Source: Pseudodesulfovibrio sp. (lineage in GTDB: Bacteria; Desulfobacterota; Desulfovibrionia; Desulfovibrionales; Desulfovibrionaceae). Taken from it: DNA of 11,590 bases. Each line of letters opens with the position of its first letter. Position 1 is the first letter of the stretch. Under the pieces are notes generated by a model. That model was not told the DNA's origin, searched no databases, and was given only the letters and a program-made list of their open reading frames with translations. Location of the stretch: positions 1-11,590 of the forward strand of contig JAFLJW010000175.1 in assembly GCA_022712815.1 (NCBI GenBank), read 5' to 3'. Shown here in pieces: positions 1 to 6,169 of this stretch. A program made the translations under genes and the position numbers.

Positions 1-131
1 TGACCCAGTTTGGTGATGTTGTCCTTGTTCGGGTCAACACCATGCAGTTCTATGTCGTTGCGGGAAGCAAGGCCTTTTATAATGGCCGAGCCCATATTAC
101 CTACGCCTATGAACCCGATTTTTTTGGTCAT
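1..131 (-). CDS. proC: Pyrroline-5-carboxylate reductase, N-terminal part (runs off the window)
   Basis: Seen: 43 complete codons from ATG at 131. The protein starts MTKKIGFIGVGNMGSAIIKG, which has the N-terminal beta strand and GxGxxG dinucleotide-binding loop (GVGNMG) typical of ProC, followed by a stretch leading to GVDPNK, where the second strand and cofactor-selecting residues lie in the family. Known: ProC reduces pyrroline-5-carboxylate to proline with NAD(P)H in the cytoplasm, the last step of proline synthesis. The ATG overlaps the ndk stop by one base (TAATG), so translation is probably coupled to ndk and the two share a transcript. About five sixths of the protein lies outside the window, so other NAD(P)-binding Rossmann reductases cannot be strictly excluded, although the opening residues fit ProC best. 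Confidence 0.82.
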   Translation of the reverse strand, partial: MTKKIGFIGVGNMGSAIIKGLASRNDIELHGVDPNKDNITKLG

Positions 132-553
132 TATCCCACCAGTTCGTCAGGGGTGAAGAAGTAAGCCACCTCGGATTTGGCGGTGTCAGGACCGTCAGAA
201 CCGTGGCAGGAGTTATTCTGGATGTTCTGGCCGTGTGCGGCGCGAATGGTGCCTTCTGCGGCATCGGCCGGGTTGGTTGCGCCCATCAGGTTGCGGTAGT
301 TCTCAATGGCATTTTCGCCTTCCAGACAGGAAACGACAACCGGGCCGGAGATCATGTAGTCAACCAACTCGCCGAAGAAAGGACGCTCACTGTGCACGGC
401 GTAGAAGCCTTCTGCCTTGGCGCGATCCATGTGAATCATCTTCATGGCTTTGACCTTCAAACCGGAATCAGTGATCATTTTCAGGATATCACCGATAAGA
501 TTACGTTCTACTGCGTCAGGTTTGATGATGGAAAAAGTGGTTTCGATAGCCAT
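131..553 (-). CDS. ndk: Nucleoside diphosphate kinase
   Basis: A 140-residue protein of normal family length. It opens with TTFSIIKPDAV, containing the conserved Lys11 of the NDK phosphate-binding site. The catalytic histidine is His117 in the signature CHGSD, the residue that is phosphorylated during ping-pong transfer, and the C-terminal AYFF block follows. Known role: it moves the gamma phosphate from ATP to other NDPs in the cytoplasm to balance NTP and dNTP pools. The start is fixed by GGAGG 7 nt before the ATG (CGGAGGCTTATAATG). A good sigma70-like promoter lies just upstream, so ndk can be expressed independently of the ABC transporter genes before it. Its stop overlaps the proC start. 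Nothing in the protein looks damaged. Confidence 0.97.
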   Translation of the reverse strand: MAIETTFSIIKPDAVERNLIGDILKMITDSGLKVKAMKMIHMDRAKAEGFYAVHSERPFFGELVDYMISGPVVVSCLEGENAIENYRNLMGATNPADAAEGTIRAAHGQNIQNNSCHGSDGPDTAKSEVAYFFTPDELVG

Positions 554-579
554 TATAAGCCTCCGTTTGTGTTGTTTCT

Positions 580-607
580 ATTATACGTATTGGCAGGAAT
601 TTGCCAG
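580..607 (-). promoter_or_regulatory. Sigma70-type promoter for ndk-proC with overlapping dyad
   Basis: On the minus strand a perfect TATAAT (580-585) lies 16 bp downstream of CTGGCA (602-607, 4 of 6 matches to TTGACA), predicting a start near 573 and a short leader to the ndk ATG at 553. The -35 and spacer coincide with an inverted repeat, TGGCA-N6-TGCCA (591-606), a plausible operator. The dyad resembles half of a sigma54 -24/-12 element, but the GG-to-GC spacing is one base short, so I call it sigma70. No terminator is visible between the ABC ATPase stop at 660 and this promoter, so readthrough is also possible. Confidence 0.6.
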
Positions 608-659
608 TAACTCCAAAAAACCGTCAGAAAATACTTTCAACTAATTCTTCAACAACTTG

Positions 660-1454
660 CTAACAGAGTAACATGCGGTCAGATACGCCTTCCTCGCCTC
701 TCAGTTCCGAGAAGCGGCGCAGCAGGTCTTCGACCTTGAGATTCTTCTTCTTCTCGCCCTTGATATCCAAAACAATTTCACCGCGATGGAACATGATCAG
801 GCGATTACCCATACTGATGGCCTGATTCATATTGTGGGTGACCATGAGGGCTGTGAGGTTTTGCGATTCAACAATTTCAGCCGTCAGGTCCAGAATCATG
901 CCGCCGGTTTTCGGATCAAGAGCGGCTGTGTGCTCGTCAAGCAGAAGCAGACGGGGGCGAACCATGGTTGCCATGAGCATGGTCAGGGCCTGACGCTGTC
1001 CGCCGGAGAGCAGACCTGTATGGACCTTGAGCCTGTCTTCCAGTCCGAGTTTGAGTACGGACAGTTTTTTACGGAAAGAGTCACGGTCCTTGCTTTTTAC
1101 GCCAAATCCGAGTCCGCGTCTTTTGCCTCGTGTGTTGGCCATGGCGAGATTTTGCTCGATGGTGGCCCCGGCGCAGGTACCAAGAAGAGGGTCCTGAAAT
1201 ACGCGGCCAATAAGTGCGGCTCGTTTGTATTCCGGCCAGCGAGTGATATCATCGTCATTGAGAATTATTCGTCCTGAATCAATGGAGAACGAACCAGCTA
1301 TGGCGTTCAGGAATGTAGATTTTCCAGCACCATTGGAACCGATGATGGTGATGAAATCGCCATCATTCACTTGGAGATTGACCCCGGTCAGGGCCTTGAC
1401 TTCATTGATGTCGCCCCTGTTAAAGGCCTTGGTAATATCGGTGATGGATATCAT
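660..1454 (-). CDS. ABC importer ATP-binding protein (COG1101, TrpZ-like)
   Basis: This 264-residue cytoplasmic ATPase would power the importer encoded with it. All nucleotide-binding motifs are intact: Walker A GSNGAGKST (39-47), Q-loop in VFQDP (Q87), signature LSGGQ (149-153), Walker B LLLLDE (169-174) and the H-loop histidine in VTHNM (His207). The Walker B/D-loop wording DEHTAALDP is characteristic of the COG1101 ATPases that pair with TrpX-type binding proteins, and differs from the DEPTSALD of amino-acid (HisP-type) ATPases. The ATG overlaps the permease stop by four bases (ATGA), so the two proteins are translationally coupled. The last residues (SDRMLLC) form a short tail. No terminator hairpin follows. 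The transported substrate cannot be read from this subunit. Confidence 0.93.
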   Translation of the reverse strand: MISITDITKAFNRGDINEVKALTGVNLQVNDGDFITIIGSNGAGKSTFLNAIAGSFSIDSGRIILNDDDITRWPEYKRAALIGRVFQDPLLGTCAGATIEQNLAMANTRGKRRGLGFGVKSKDRDSFRKKLSVLKLGLEDRLKVHTGLLSGGQRQALTMLMATMVRPRLLLLDEHTAALDPKTGGMILDLTAEIVESQNLTALMVTHNMNQAISMGNRLIMFHRGEIVLDIKGEKKKNLKVEDLLRRFSELRGEEGVSDRMLLC

Positions 1455-2350
1455 TTGGACCTCGCTGCAATGATTTTTTGTTTAATTTTTGGCATGATCA
1501 GGGCGACGATTACAAGTAGGGCGGTGATCAGGTTCAGGTCGCTGGGGGTGATGGAAAAACTTCCCAGTTTGAGGCCAAGAGCCAGGGCAATGGCCACCCG
1601 GTACAGGACTGAGCCGAGCAGGGCGGCAATGAGTGCGCGGCTGATTGTCTTGTCGCCAAACACAGTCTCACCGATAATGACCGAAGCCAGACCCGCGACG
1701 ATGGTTCCCACGCCCATATTGACGTCCGCAGCACCCTGATTCTGGGCAACCAGAGCACCGGTGATGGCTGCCATGGCATTGGAAAGGCCAACACCGCAGA
1801 TGATGAATGTGTCAGTGTTTACGCCCTGGCTGGTGATCATTTGCATATTGTTGCCGGTAGCAAGGAATGCCAATCCTATTTCCGTGTGCAGGAACCAGAT
1901 GAGCAGGACGACCGTCACAAGACAAATCAGGCCGAACAGAAGCGGTGTGGAGATATATGAGGGCAATCCTGTGACCCTGACAAACCAGTCCACCACAGTA
2001 TCCTGACCGAGTAAGGTTATGTTTGGCCGCCCCATTACCCGTAAATTGATGGAATAGAGGGCGATCATGGTCAGAATGGATGCAAGCAGATGCAGTATCT
2101 TGAATTTCGTATTGAGTATGCCAGTCACCGCTCCGGCTATGAAACCGGCACAGGCAGCCATGAATATGGAAACAACCGGAGAGTAGCCGGCGGTTATCGC
2201 CACGGCAGACACGGCAGCTCCCAGAGGCAGGCTGCCGTCAACCGTCAGGTCCGGGAAATCGAGCACTCGAAACGTCAGGTAGACACCAATGACCATGAGG
2301 CCATAGGCAAATCCCATTTCCAATGCTCCTAGTAATGCATAACTAGTCAT
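1451..2350 (-). CDS. ABC importer permease (COG4120, TrpY-like)
   Basis: This 299-residue, very hydrophobic inner-membrane protein has about eight predicted transmembrane stretches (roughly residues 5-28, 40-55, 57-80, 85-103, 135-155, 180-203, 213-230 and 235-290). The cytoplasmic loop around residues 157-180 (TEIGLAFLATGNNMQ) corresponds to the ATPase-coupling loop of the branched-chain amino-acid/ribose permease superfamily (BPD_transp_2). The opening FRVLDFPDLTVDGS is typical of the COG4120 group that accompanies TrpX-type binding proteins. An AGGAA ribosome site sits about 6 nt before the ATG at 2350. It overlaps the ATPase gene by 4 bp and follows the binding-protein gene after a 123-bp gap that carries a strong hairpin. 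It probably forms a homodimeric channel with two copies of the ATPase. Confidence 0.92.
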   Translation of the reverse strand: MTSYALLGALEMGFAYGLMVIGVYLTFRVLDFPDLTVDGSLPLGAAVSAVAITAGYSPVVSIFMAACAGFIAGAVTGILNTKFKILHLLASILTMIALYSINLRVMGRPNITLLGQDTVVDWFVRVTGLPSYISTPLLFGLICLVTVVLLIWFLHTEIGLAFLATGNNMQMITSQGVNTDTFIICGVGLSNAMAAITGALVAQNQGAADVNMGVGTIVAGLASVIIGETVFGDKTISRALIAALLGSVLYRVAIALALGLKLGSFSITPSDLNLITALLVIVALIMPKIKQKIIAARSK

Positions 2351-2408
2351 GATAATTCCTGTTTATTGCATTTTGCAAAATCAATCCAATGGAATGGACA
2401 CAACGGAA

Positions 2409-2434
2409 AAGGCGCGTTGTAAGCAACGCGCCTT
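2409..2434 (-). terminator. Intercistronic hairpin between binding-protein and permease genes
   Basis: A perfect 11-bp inverted repeat, AAGGCGCGTTG / CAACGCGCCTT, with a 4-nt loop. Read on the minus strand the stem ends in CCTTTTCC, so it has only a short U run and should be a partial terminator. In importer operons such hairpins protect the upstream binding-protein message and reduce downstream expression. That role is inferred here from position. Confidence 0.7.
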
Positions 2435-2473
2435 GTATACTTATTGCGGAGAATACGCAAATTAAGCCAATCG

Positions 2474-3424
2474 TTATTCGATGATTTTGGCTGCACGCTT
2501 TATAGTTGCTTCGGGCAGGGTGACGCCCATGGCAGCCGCAGCTTTCTTGTTGATGTGCAGGTTGAGATCGTTCAGGAATTCAATGGGCATGTCACCGGGG
2601 TTTACGCCATCAACAAGGATTTTGGCAACCATGTCACCTGTTTGAAGGCCCATTTTGTAATAATCGACAGCCACAGCCGCCACGGCACCACGGGCTACGG
2701 AGTCAACATCAGCGACAATCAGCGGAAGCTGGTTCTGGGTACAAACCTTAACCGCAGATTCCACGGCTGAAATAACGGTGTTGTCAGTGGGGATATAAAT
2801 AACATCGGCGCGTCCAATCAGGCTCTTGGCGGCCTGATAGACACCGCTGGAGTTGGCAATTGTGGCTTCTTCAACATTCAGATTTGCTTTGGCGGCTTCG
2901 TCTTTCAATTTTTCCACCAAAACGACAGAATTGGGTTCACCTGCATTGTAAATAATACCGATAGTCTTTGCTGTAGGCACGATTTCCTTGATCAGGGCAA
3001 CATGCTTATCCATGGGGCTGAAATCCGACATGCCGGTGATATTCTTGCCATCGGTGTTCTCAAGGTCTTTTACAAGGCCAGCGGAAACCGGGTCGGTGAC
3101 ACCTGTGAAGACTATGGGGCGGTCGTGAATTTTCTGAGCTGCCGCCTGTGCGCCGGGGGTGGCGATGGCAAGGACCAAATCAGGCTGCTCGCCCATTATC
3201 TGACTGATGATCTGGATATTGGTAGCCGAATTTCCCTGAGCGATGTGAACATTAAAATTCGCATCAATTCCTTTTTCCTTCAAACGATCAATAACCCCAT
3301 TGCGCATGGCATCAAGAGCAGGGTGTTCAACGATCTGGGTGACGGAAACAATATAGGTTTTACCGGCAAAGGCAGTCGTGGCAATCACCAGGAGTGCAAG
3401 CATGGTCATGAGTATTTTTTTCAT
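2474..3424 (-). CDS. Periplasmic substrate-binding protein of ABC importer (COG2984, TrpX-like)
   Basis: This 316-residue protein has a classic signal peptide: KK, a hydrophobic core, then TTAFA|GK with cleavage predicted after residue 20. There is no lipobox cysteine, so it should be soluble in the periplasm. Two alpha/beta lobes follow. Family hallmarks of ABC_sub_bind (PF04392/COG2984) are visible: VTQIVEHPALDAMRNG at the start of the mature protein, FTGVTDPVSAGLV, a hinge region TIGIIYNAGEPNS, and IYIPTDNTVISAV. Characterised relatives include streptococcal TrpX, linked to tryptophan uptake, but many members have unknown ligands, so the substrate is left open. The ATG at 3424 has AAGGAG 11 nt upstream, a slightly long spacing. 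The gene follows the fliM terminator and must start a new transcript, although I could not identify a convincing promoter in 3425-3509. Confidence 0.92.
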   Translation of the reverse strand: MKKILMTMLALLVIATTAFAGKTYIVSVTQIVEHPALDAMRNGVIDRLKEKGIDANFNVHIAQGNSATNIQIISQIMGEQPDLVLAIATPGAQAAAQKIHDRPIVFTGVTDPVSAGLVKDLENTDGKNITGMSDFSPMDKHVALIKEIVPTAKTIGIIYNAGEPNSVVLVEKLKDEAAKANLNVEEATIANSSGVYQAAKSLIGRADVIYIPTDNTVISAVESAVKVCTQNQLPLIVADVDSVARGAVAAVAVDYYKMGLQTGDMVAKILVDGVNPGDMPIEFLNDLNLHINKKAAAAMGVTLPEATIKRAAKIIE

Positions 3425-3509
3425 TGTACTAAATTCTCCTTATTTTTTTATCTTTAAAAGCTGCCTTGTATGCCACCGAGTCGTCAAGGAGTTTCCATTA
3501 CCGGACAAT

Positions 3510-3536
3510 AAAAAAAAGGCCACATTGAGCGGCCTT
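3510..3536 (-). terminator. Intrinsic terminator downstream of fliM
   Basis: Minus-strand hairpin with stem AAGGCC/GGCCTT (3516-3521 with 3531-3536), a 9-nt loop and a run of eight U residues (3517-3510, the first two in the stem). It begins 24 nt after the fliM stop and separates fliM from the ABC importer genes. Confidence 0.85.
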
Positions 3537-3560
3537 GTATTATCTTTTAATGGAATTCGT

Positions 3561-4538
3561 TTAGAACCGAATTTCTTCTTCCTTGACGATCTGGAAAGAT
3601 TTGTTGCCCTTGACGCGTCCGGGCAATCCCATGAATTTGCGCACGCCTTCAACTTCGGCTTCGAGCAATTCGTCTTCATCAGTGTCGAGAAGGATGATGT
3701 CGCCTTCCTGAAGGTAGAGAAGCTGGCGACCGCTGATAGCGGTGCGGCCCATGCGGACCACCAGTTCAACAGGTGTTTCCATCAGGCGTTCCTTGAAGCG
3801 GTTGATCCAGACATGATCGACTTCAAGACGCTCTGATTGGAAAGATGCATGCAATTTGGAACGGATAGGCTCCATGGTGGCATATGGCAGACAGACGATC
3901 AGAGAACCAATGGCATTTTCAAGTTCCACTTCAAAGGTGACGACAATAACGACGTCAGAAGGGGGAACGATGGCCGCAAACTGGGGGTTGACCTCTGTTC
4001 TGACCAACTCGACATGGACTTCATGCACCGGTTTCCATGATTCTTCCATGTTTGCCAGTGCGATTTTCACCACGCGTTCGACAATGGCTTGTTCGATAGG
4101 CGTGAAATCGCGGCCTTCAACCTTGGGCTGGCTGCCGGCACCGCCAAAAAAGTTTTCGACCAGTGCAAAGACCAGACGTGAATCGACAACAAGCAGGGCG
4201 TTACCGCGTAATGGGTCCATCTTGAAAATAGAAATGGAGGTCGGCACAGGAAGAGAGCGCATGAAGTCGCCGAATTTGGACATGTCGATGGAAATGGGAT
4301 TGATATCCACCCGTTTGCGCATGGTGTTGGCCAGCGCATTGGTGCATAACCGTGCAAAACGATCATTGACGATTTCGAGAACGGGCATACGGCCACGAAT
4401 GATTCTGTCCTGATTGGCCAGATCAAACGCAACTACACCGGTATCATCCTCCGGTATCTCTGTTTCCGTCTCGACATCCCCACCGGAAAGACCCCGGAGC
4501 AGGGCATCAACTTCATCTTGTTCGAGGATTTTGCTCAT
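3561..4538 (-). CDS. fliM: Flagellar motor switch protein FliM
   Basis: A 325-residue protein, normal for FliM. The first residues, SKILEQDEVDALLRG, match the N-terminal CheY-phosphate docking peptide (LSQxEIDALL type). A middle domain (about 40-235) contains the conserved GGAG (132-135), at the GGxG position used in FliM-FliG contacts and switching. The C-terminal SpoA/FliN-like domain (about 250-320) contains ELVVRMGRTAISGRQLLYLQEGD and should pair with FliN. Known role: it forms the middle of the cytoplasmic C-ring and relays chemotaxis signals to rotor direction. The ATG at 4538 has a GGTGGGG ribosome site about 10 nt upstream. No other flagellar gene is present in the window, and the gene has its own terminator and a long upstream gap, so it appears to be a single-gene unit. 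Confidence 0.97.
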   Translation of the reverse strand: MSKILEQDEVDALLRGLSGGDVETETEIPEDDTGVVAFDLANQDRIIRGRMPVLEIVNDRFARLCTNALANTMRKRVDINPISIDMSKFGDFMRSLPVPTSISIFKMDPLRGNALLVVDSRLVFALVENFFGGAGSQPKVEGRDFTPIEQAIVERVVKIALANMEESWKPVHEVHVELVRTEVNPQFAAIVPPSDVVIVVTFEVELENAIGSLIVCLPYATMEPIRSKLHASFQSERLEVDHVWINRFKERLMETPVELVVRMGRTAISGRQLLYLQEGDIILLDTDEDELLEAEVEGVRKFMGLPGRVKGNKSFQIVKEEEIRF

Positions 4539-4569
4539 CTGAAAAAAGCCCCACCTGTTCGCCGATTAT

Positions 4570-4637
4570 CGGTCCATTTGCTACCGGCACATGCCAGAAA
4601 TTTGAACGTCTTGAAGGTAATAGCAAAAAACGGACCG
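4570..4637. other. Imperfect long-range dyad upstream of fliM (possible structured RNA)
   Basis: Three blocks pair in order: CGGTCC 4570-4575 with GGACCG 4632-4637, TTTGC 4577-4581 with GCAAA 4623-4627, and TACC 4582-4585 with GGTA 4616-4619. That gives 15 base pairs with small internal loops. The 30-nt apical part contains GGC-ACAT-GCC (4586-4595). On the minus strand this would lie in the fliM 5' leader. On the plus strand it would be the first part of a transcript ending at the 4709-4742 hairpin. It matches no riboswitch class that I recognise. Confidence 0.45.
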
Positions 4638-4683
4638 GACTGCTCACCGTCTTTTCGGCAGCAAAGCACAATTGCTTAAATAA

Positions 4684-4713
4684 ATTGTTACACTCGCCAT
4701 GGTCTGATGGCAA
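4684..4713 (-). promoter_or_regulatory. Candidate sigma70 promoter for fliM
   Basis: On the minus strand TTGCCA (4708-4713, 5 of 6 to consensus) is followed after 18 bp by AACAAT (4684-4689, 4 of 6) preceded by TGT, an extended -10 pattern. It predicts a start near 4677 and a leader of about 140 nt before the fliM ATG. The -10 is weak, so this is tentative. It overlaps the plus-strand terminator-like hairpin. Confidence 0.3.
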
Positions 4714-4742
4714 TAAAAAGTGGTTTATTCGCCTGTTTTTTT
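4709..4742 (+). terminator. Plus-strand terminator-like hairpin in the fliM upstream gap
   Basis: GGC-AATAAA (4709-4717) pairs with TTTATT-GCC (4724-4733, one bulged C at 4730) around a 6-nt loop, and is followed on the plus strand by TG and seven T residues (4736-4742). The U run exists only in the plus direction, opposite to all neighbouring genes, so it would end a plus-strand transcript. The stem is AT-rich and of modest stability. Confidence 0.4.
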
Positions 4743-4922
4743 CTTGAAAAAGTCTGGAAAAAATCAGGATAAACCCAATTACAATATCTGAATAAATTTA
4801 TATATCTACAAAATCAATGAGTTATCTGAAGGACTGTTTGGTTTTATCTGGCATGTTCTAGTCAGGAGATACTGACTGCAAAAGTGAATGAGTTTTACAA
4901 AGTTTATAGAACCAATCCGTAA

Positions 4923-6155
4923 TTATTCAGGAGAAAGGTGGGACAGGGGAATAATTTTAATGGATTTATCTCTGTTTGAACTCCATTGCCTCAAGGCGGA
5001 CAATGTTTTCGGGTAGGGATGTCCTATGGCGATTGCATAACCTTTGCGATGGGCAACACGTTCAGTTTTCTTCAGTTGATGCACTATGGCGGTCACGTCC
5101 TTGACGTTGTCCAGAAAGATATCCCGTTCGTAAAATGGTATACCAGCGATTCGGGCCGATTTTCGTCCCACGCTTTTTCCCGATGTCAGGCTGTCCAAAA
5201 AGAAAAGACCGTGTCGTTTGAATTCAGTCAGGGCGACTTCCATGCCCGGTTCATGGGACGTGAATTTTGATCCCATATGATTATTGACGCCAATGGCCTC
5301 AGGAATTTTATTGAGGTTTTCAGTCACACGTTTCCTGATTTCATCAGGTGTCATGGAGACAAAAAGAGCATCGTCTCCCGGATTGACTGCGGGATACCCT
5401 TTGGGTTCCATGGGAAAATGGATGATCAGATCGCGTTTGTTCTGGGAAATAAGCTCAACAGATGCCCTGGTAAAGCTCGCATTGGGCCAGACAGCGAATG
5501 TCAATGGAATGCTGAGTTTGAGCAGCCCCTTGAGGACTGTATGGTTCTCACCTATATCATCGATGACAATGACGAGCTTGGGACCTTTTGTTTCAGGCCT
5601 TGGGAGTTTCAAGGGAACGGCTTCAAGCAACAGACGGTGGGTAGGGAGCTTGTCAATTTCAATGGCAGCTTCATTGGAGCCGTTATCCAGCAAGGCGGCT
5701 TCCGGCACCCGTTTGAAGAGGTGGCCCCTGAGTGTCTTGAGAAACAGACCTCGATCAGCCACTGACGGGATTTGCAATACCTGAAAGTGATAGGTGCGCT
5801 CATTGAGATGTCTCAATTCCACATCGATCAGAGCAAGCTCACTCATCTTGAGTTTGACGTCCCGCATTGTTTCAATAATGGCGAGATCAGCCTGTTTGAC
5901 CTTGTCTTCCATGTCGGAAGTTGTTTCTTCCTCATAGACCCGTGGCACTATGTCAGTTTGTTTTTCTACGACAGATGGGGGCAAAGCAGAAGGTGGCGGA
6001 GTTTCTTCGGTGAGAAGAAAATACCCAAGAGCCACAAGTCCCATAAAAACAATGGAAAACATGAAAATGAGAGGACCGGGCCGATACAGTCTCATGAGGA
6101 GACTGTCTGGCCCGGTCTGTTCGTGCGGGGTTTCTTCTGTAGGATGTTCGTCCAT
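4923..6155 (-). CDS. Divergent polysaccharide deacetylase family protein (YibQ/DUF610)
   Basis: This 410-residue protein has an N-terminal cytoplasmic stretch, one membrane anchor (about 28-48) and a periplasmic part. A charged, probably helical spacer (50-190) precedes the PF04748 domain (about 192-405). Putative metal and active-site positions are kept: IDD (Asp199-Asp200), IHFPME (His246), NNHMGS (His293), FLDS (Asp321), RDIFLDN and GHPYP (378-382). The fold is related to NodB-type carbohydrate deacetylases, but no enzymatic activity is established for the family as far as I know. In E. coli yibQ lies beside envC, and here it is the last gene of an EnvC-CtpA-YibQ run. The start at 6155 is the first ATG after an in-frame stop that overlaps the ctpA end, 14 nt downstream of ctpA. 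No good Shine-Dalgarno is visible, so coupling to ctpA translation is likely. Confidence 0.9.
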   Translation of the reverse strand: MDEHPTEETPHEQTGPDSLLMRLYRPGPLIFMFSIVFMGLVALGYFLLTEETPPPSALPPSVVEKQTDIVPRVYEEETTSDMEDKVKQADLAIIETMRDVKLKMSELALIDVELRHLNERTYHFQVLQIPSVADRGLFLKTLRGHLFKRVPEAALLDNGSNEAAIEIDKLPTHRLLLEAVPLKLPRPETKGPKLVIVIDDIGENHTVLKGLLKLSIPLTFAVWPNASFTRASVELISQNKRDLIIHFPMEPKGYPAVNPGDDALFVSMTPDEIRKRVTENLNKIPEAIGVNNHMGSKFTSHEPGMEVALTEFKRHGLFFLDSLTSGKSVGRKSARIAGIPFYERDIFLDNVKDVTAIVHQLKKTERVAHRKGYAIAIGHPYPKTLSALRQWSSNRDKSIKIIPLSHLSPE

Positions 6156-6169
6156 GGAGGCGATCTTTT

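Larger units (their letters stand above)
4539..4922. other. 384-bp AT-rich gap between yibQ-type gene and fliM
   Basis: No credible protein gene is visible on either strand. A short minus-strand frame that runs into the fliM start has no family resemblance. Contents: a candidate fliM promoter (4684-4713), an imperfect long-range dyad (4570-4637), small hairpins CTGC...GCAG (4640-4662) and AAGCA-CAAT-TGCTT (4664-4677), a plus-strand terminator-like hairpin (4709-4742), TATCTR hexamers at 4785, 4803, 4823 and 4845, and a short dyad AGTCAG/CTGACT (4860-4877) that may end the envelope operon but lacks a U run. The lower half could be a fliM leader or a small RNA. Confidence 0.6.

Noticed and set aside
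586..607. Sigma54 promoter (TGGCA...TGC) upstream of ndk
   Set aside because: The GG-to-GC spacing is one base too short for a -24/-12 promoter, and a perfect TATAAT sits correctly for sigma70.
786..1277. 163-codon plus-strand frame opposite the ABC ATPase
   Set aside because: Shadow of the ATPase reading frame; the minus strand carries all Walker and signature motifs.
3425..3509. TTGACG as -35 of a promoter for the binding-protein gene
   Set aside because: No acceptable -10 lies 16-18 bp downstream, so I did not annotate a promoter there.
4564..4574. ACCGATAA on the minus strand as a sigma28 (FliA) -10 element for fliM
   Set aside because: The -10-like octamer is close to GCCGATAA, but the region at the proper distance upstream does not resemble TAAAGTTT, and the sequence is part of the CCGAT-A-ATCGG palindrome.
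4513..4713. 66-codon minus-strand frame reaching into the fliM start
   Set aside because: No family resemblance, no good ribosome site, and it crosses the dyad and overlaps fliM out of frame.
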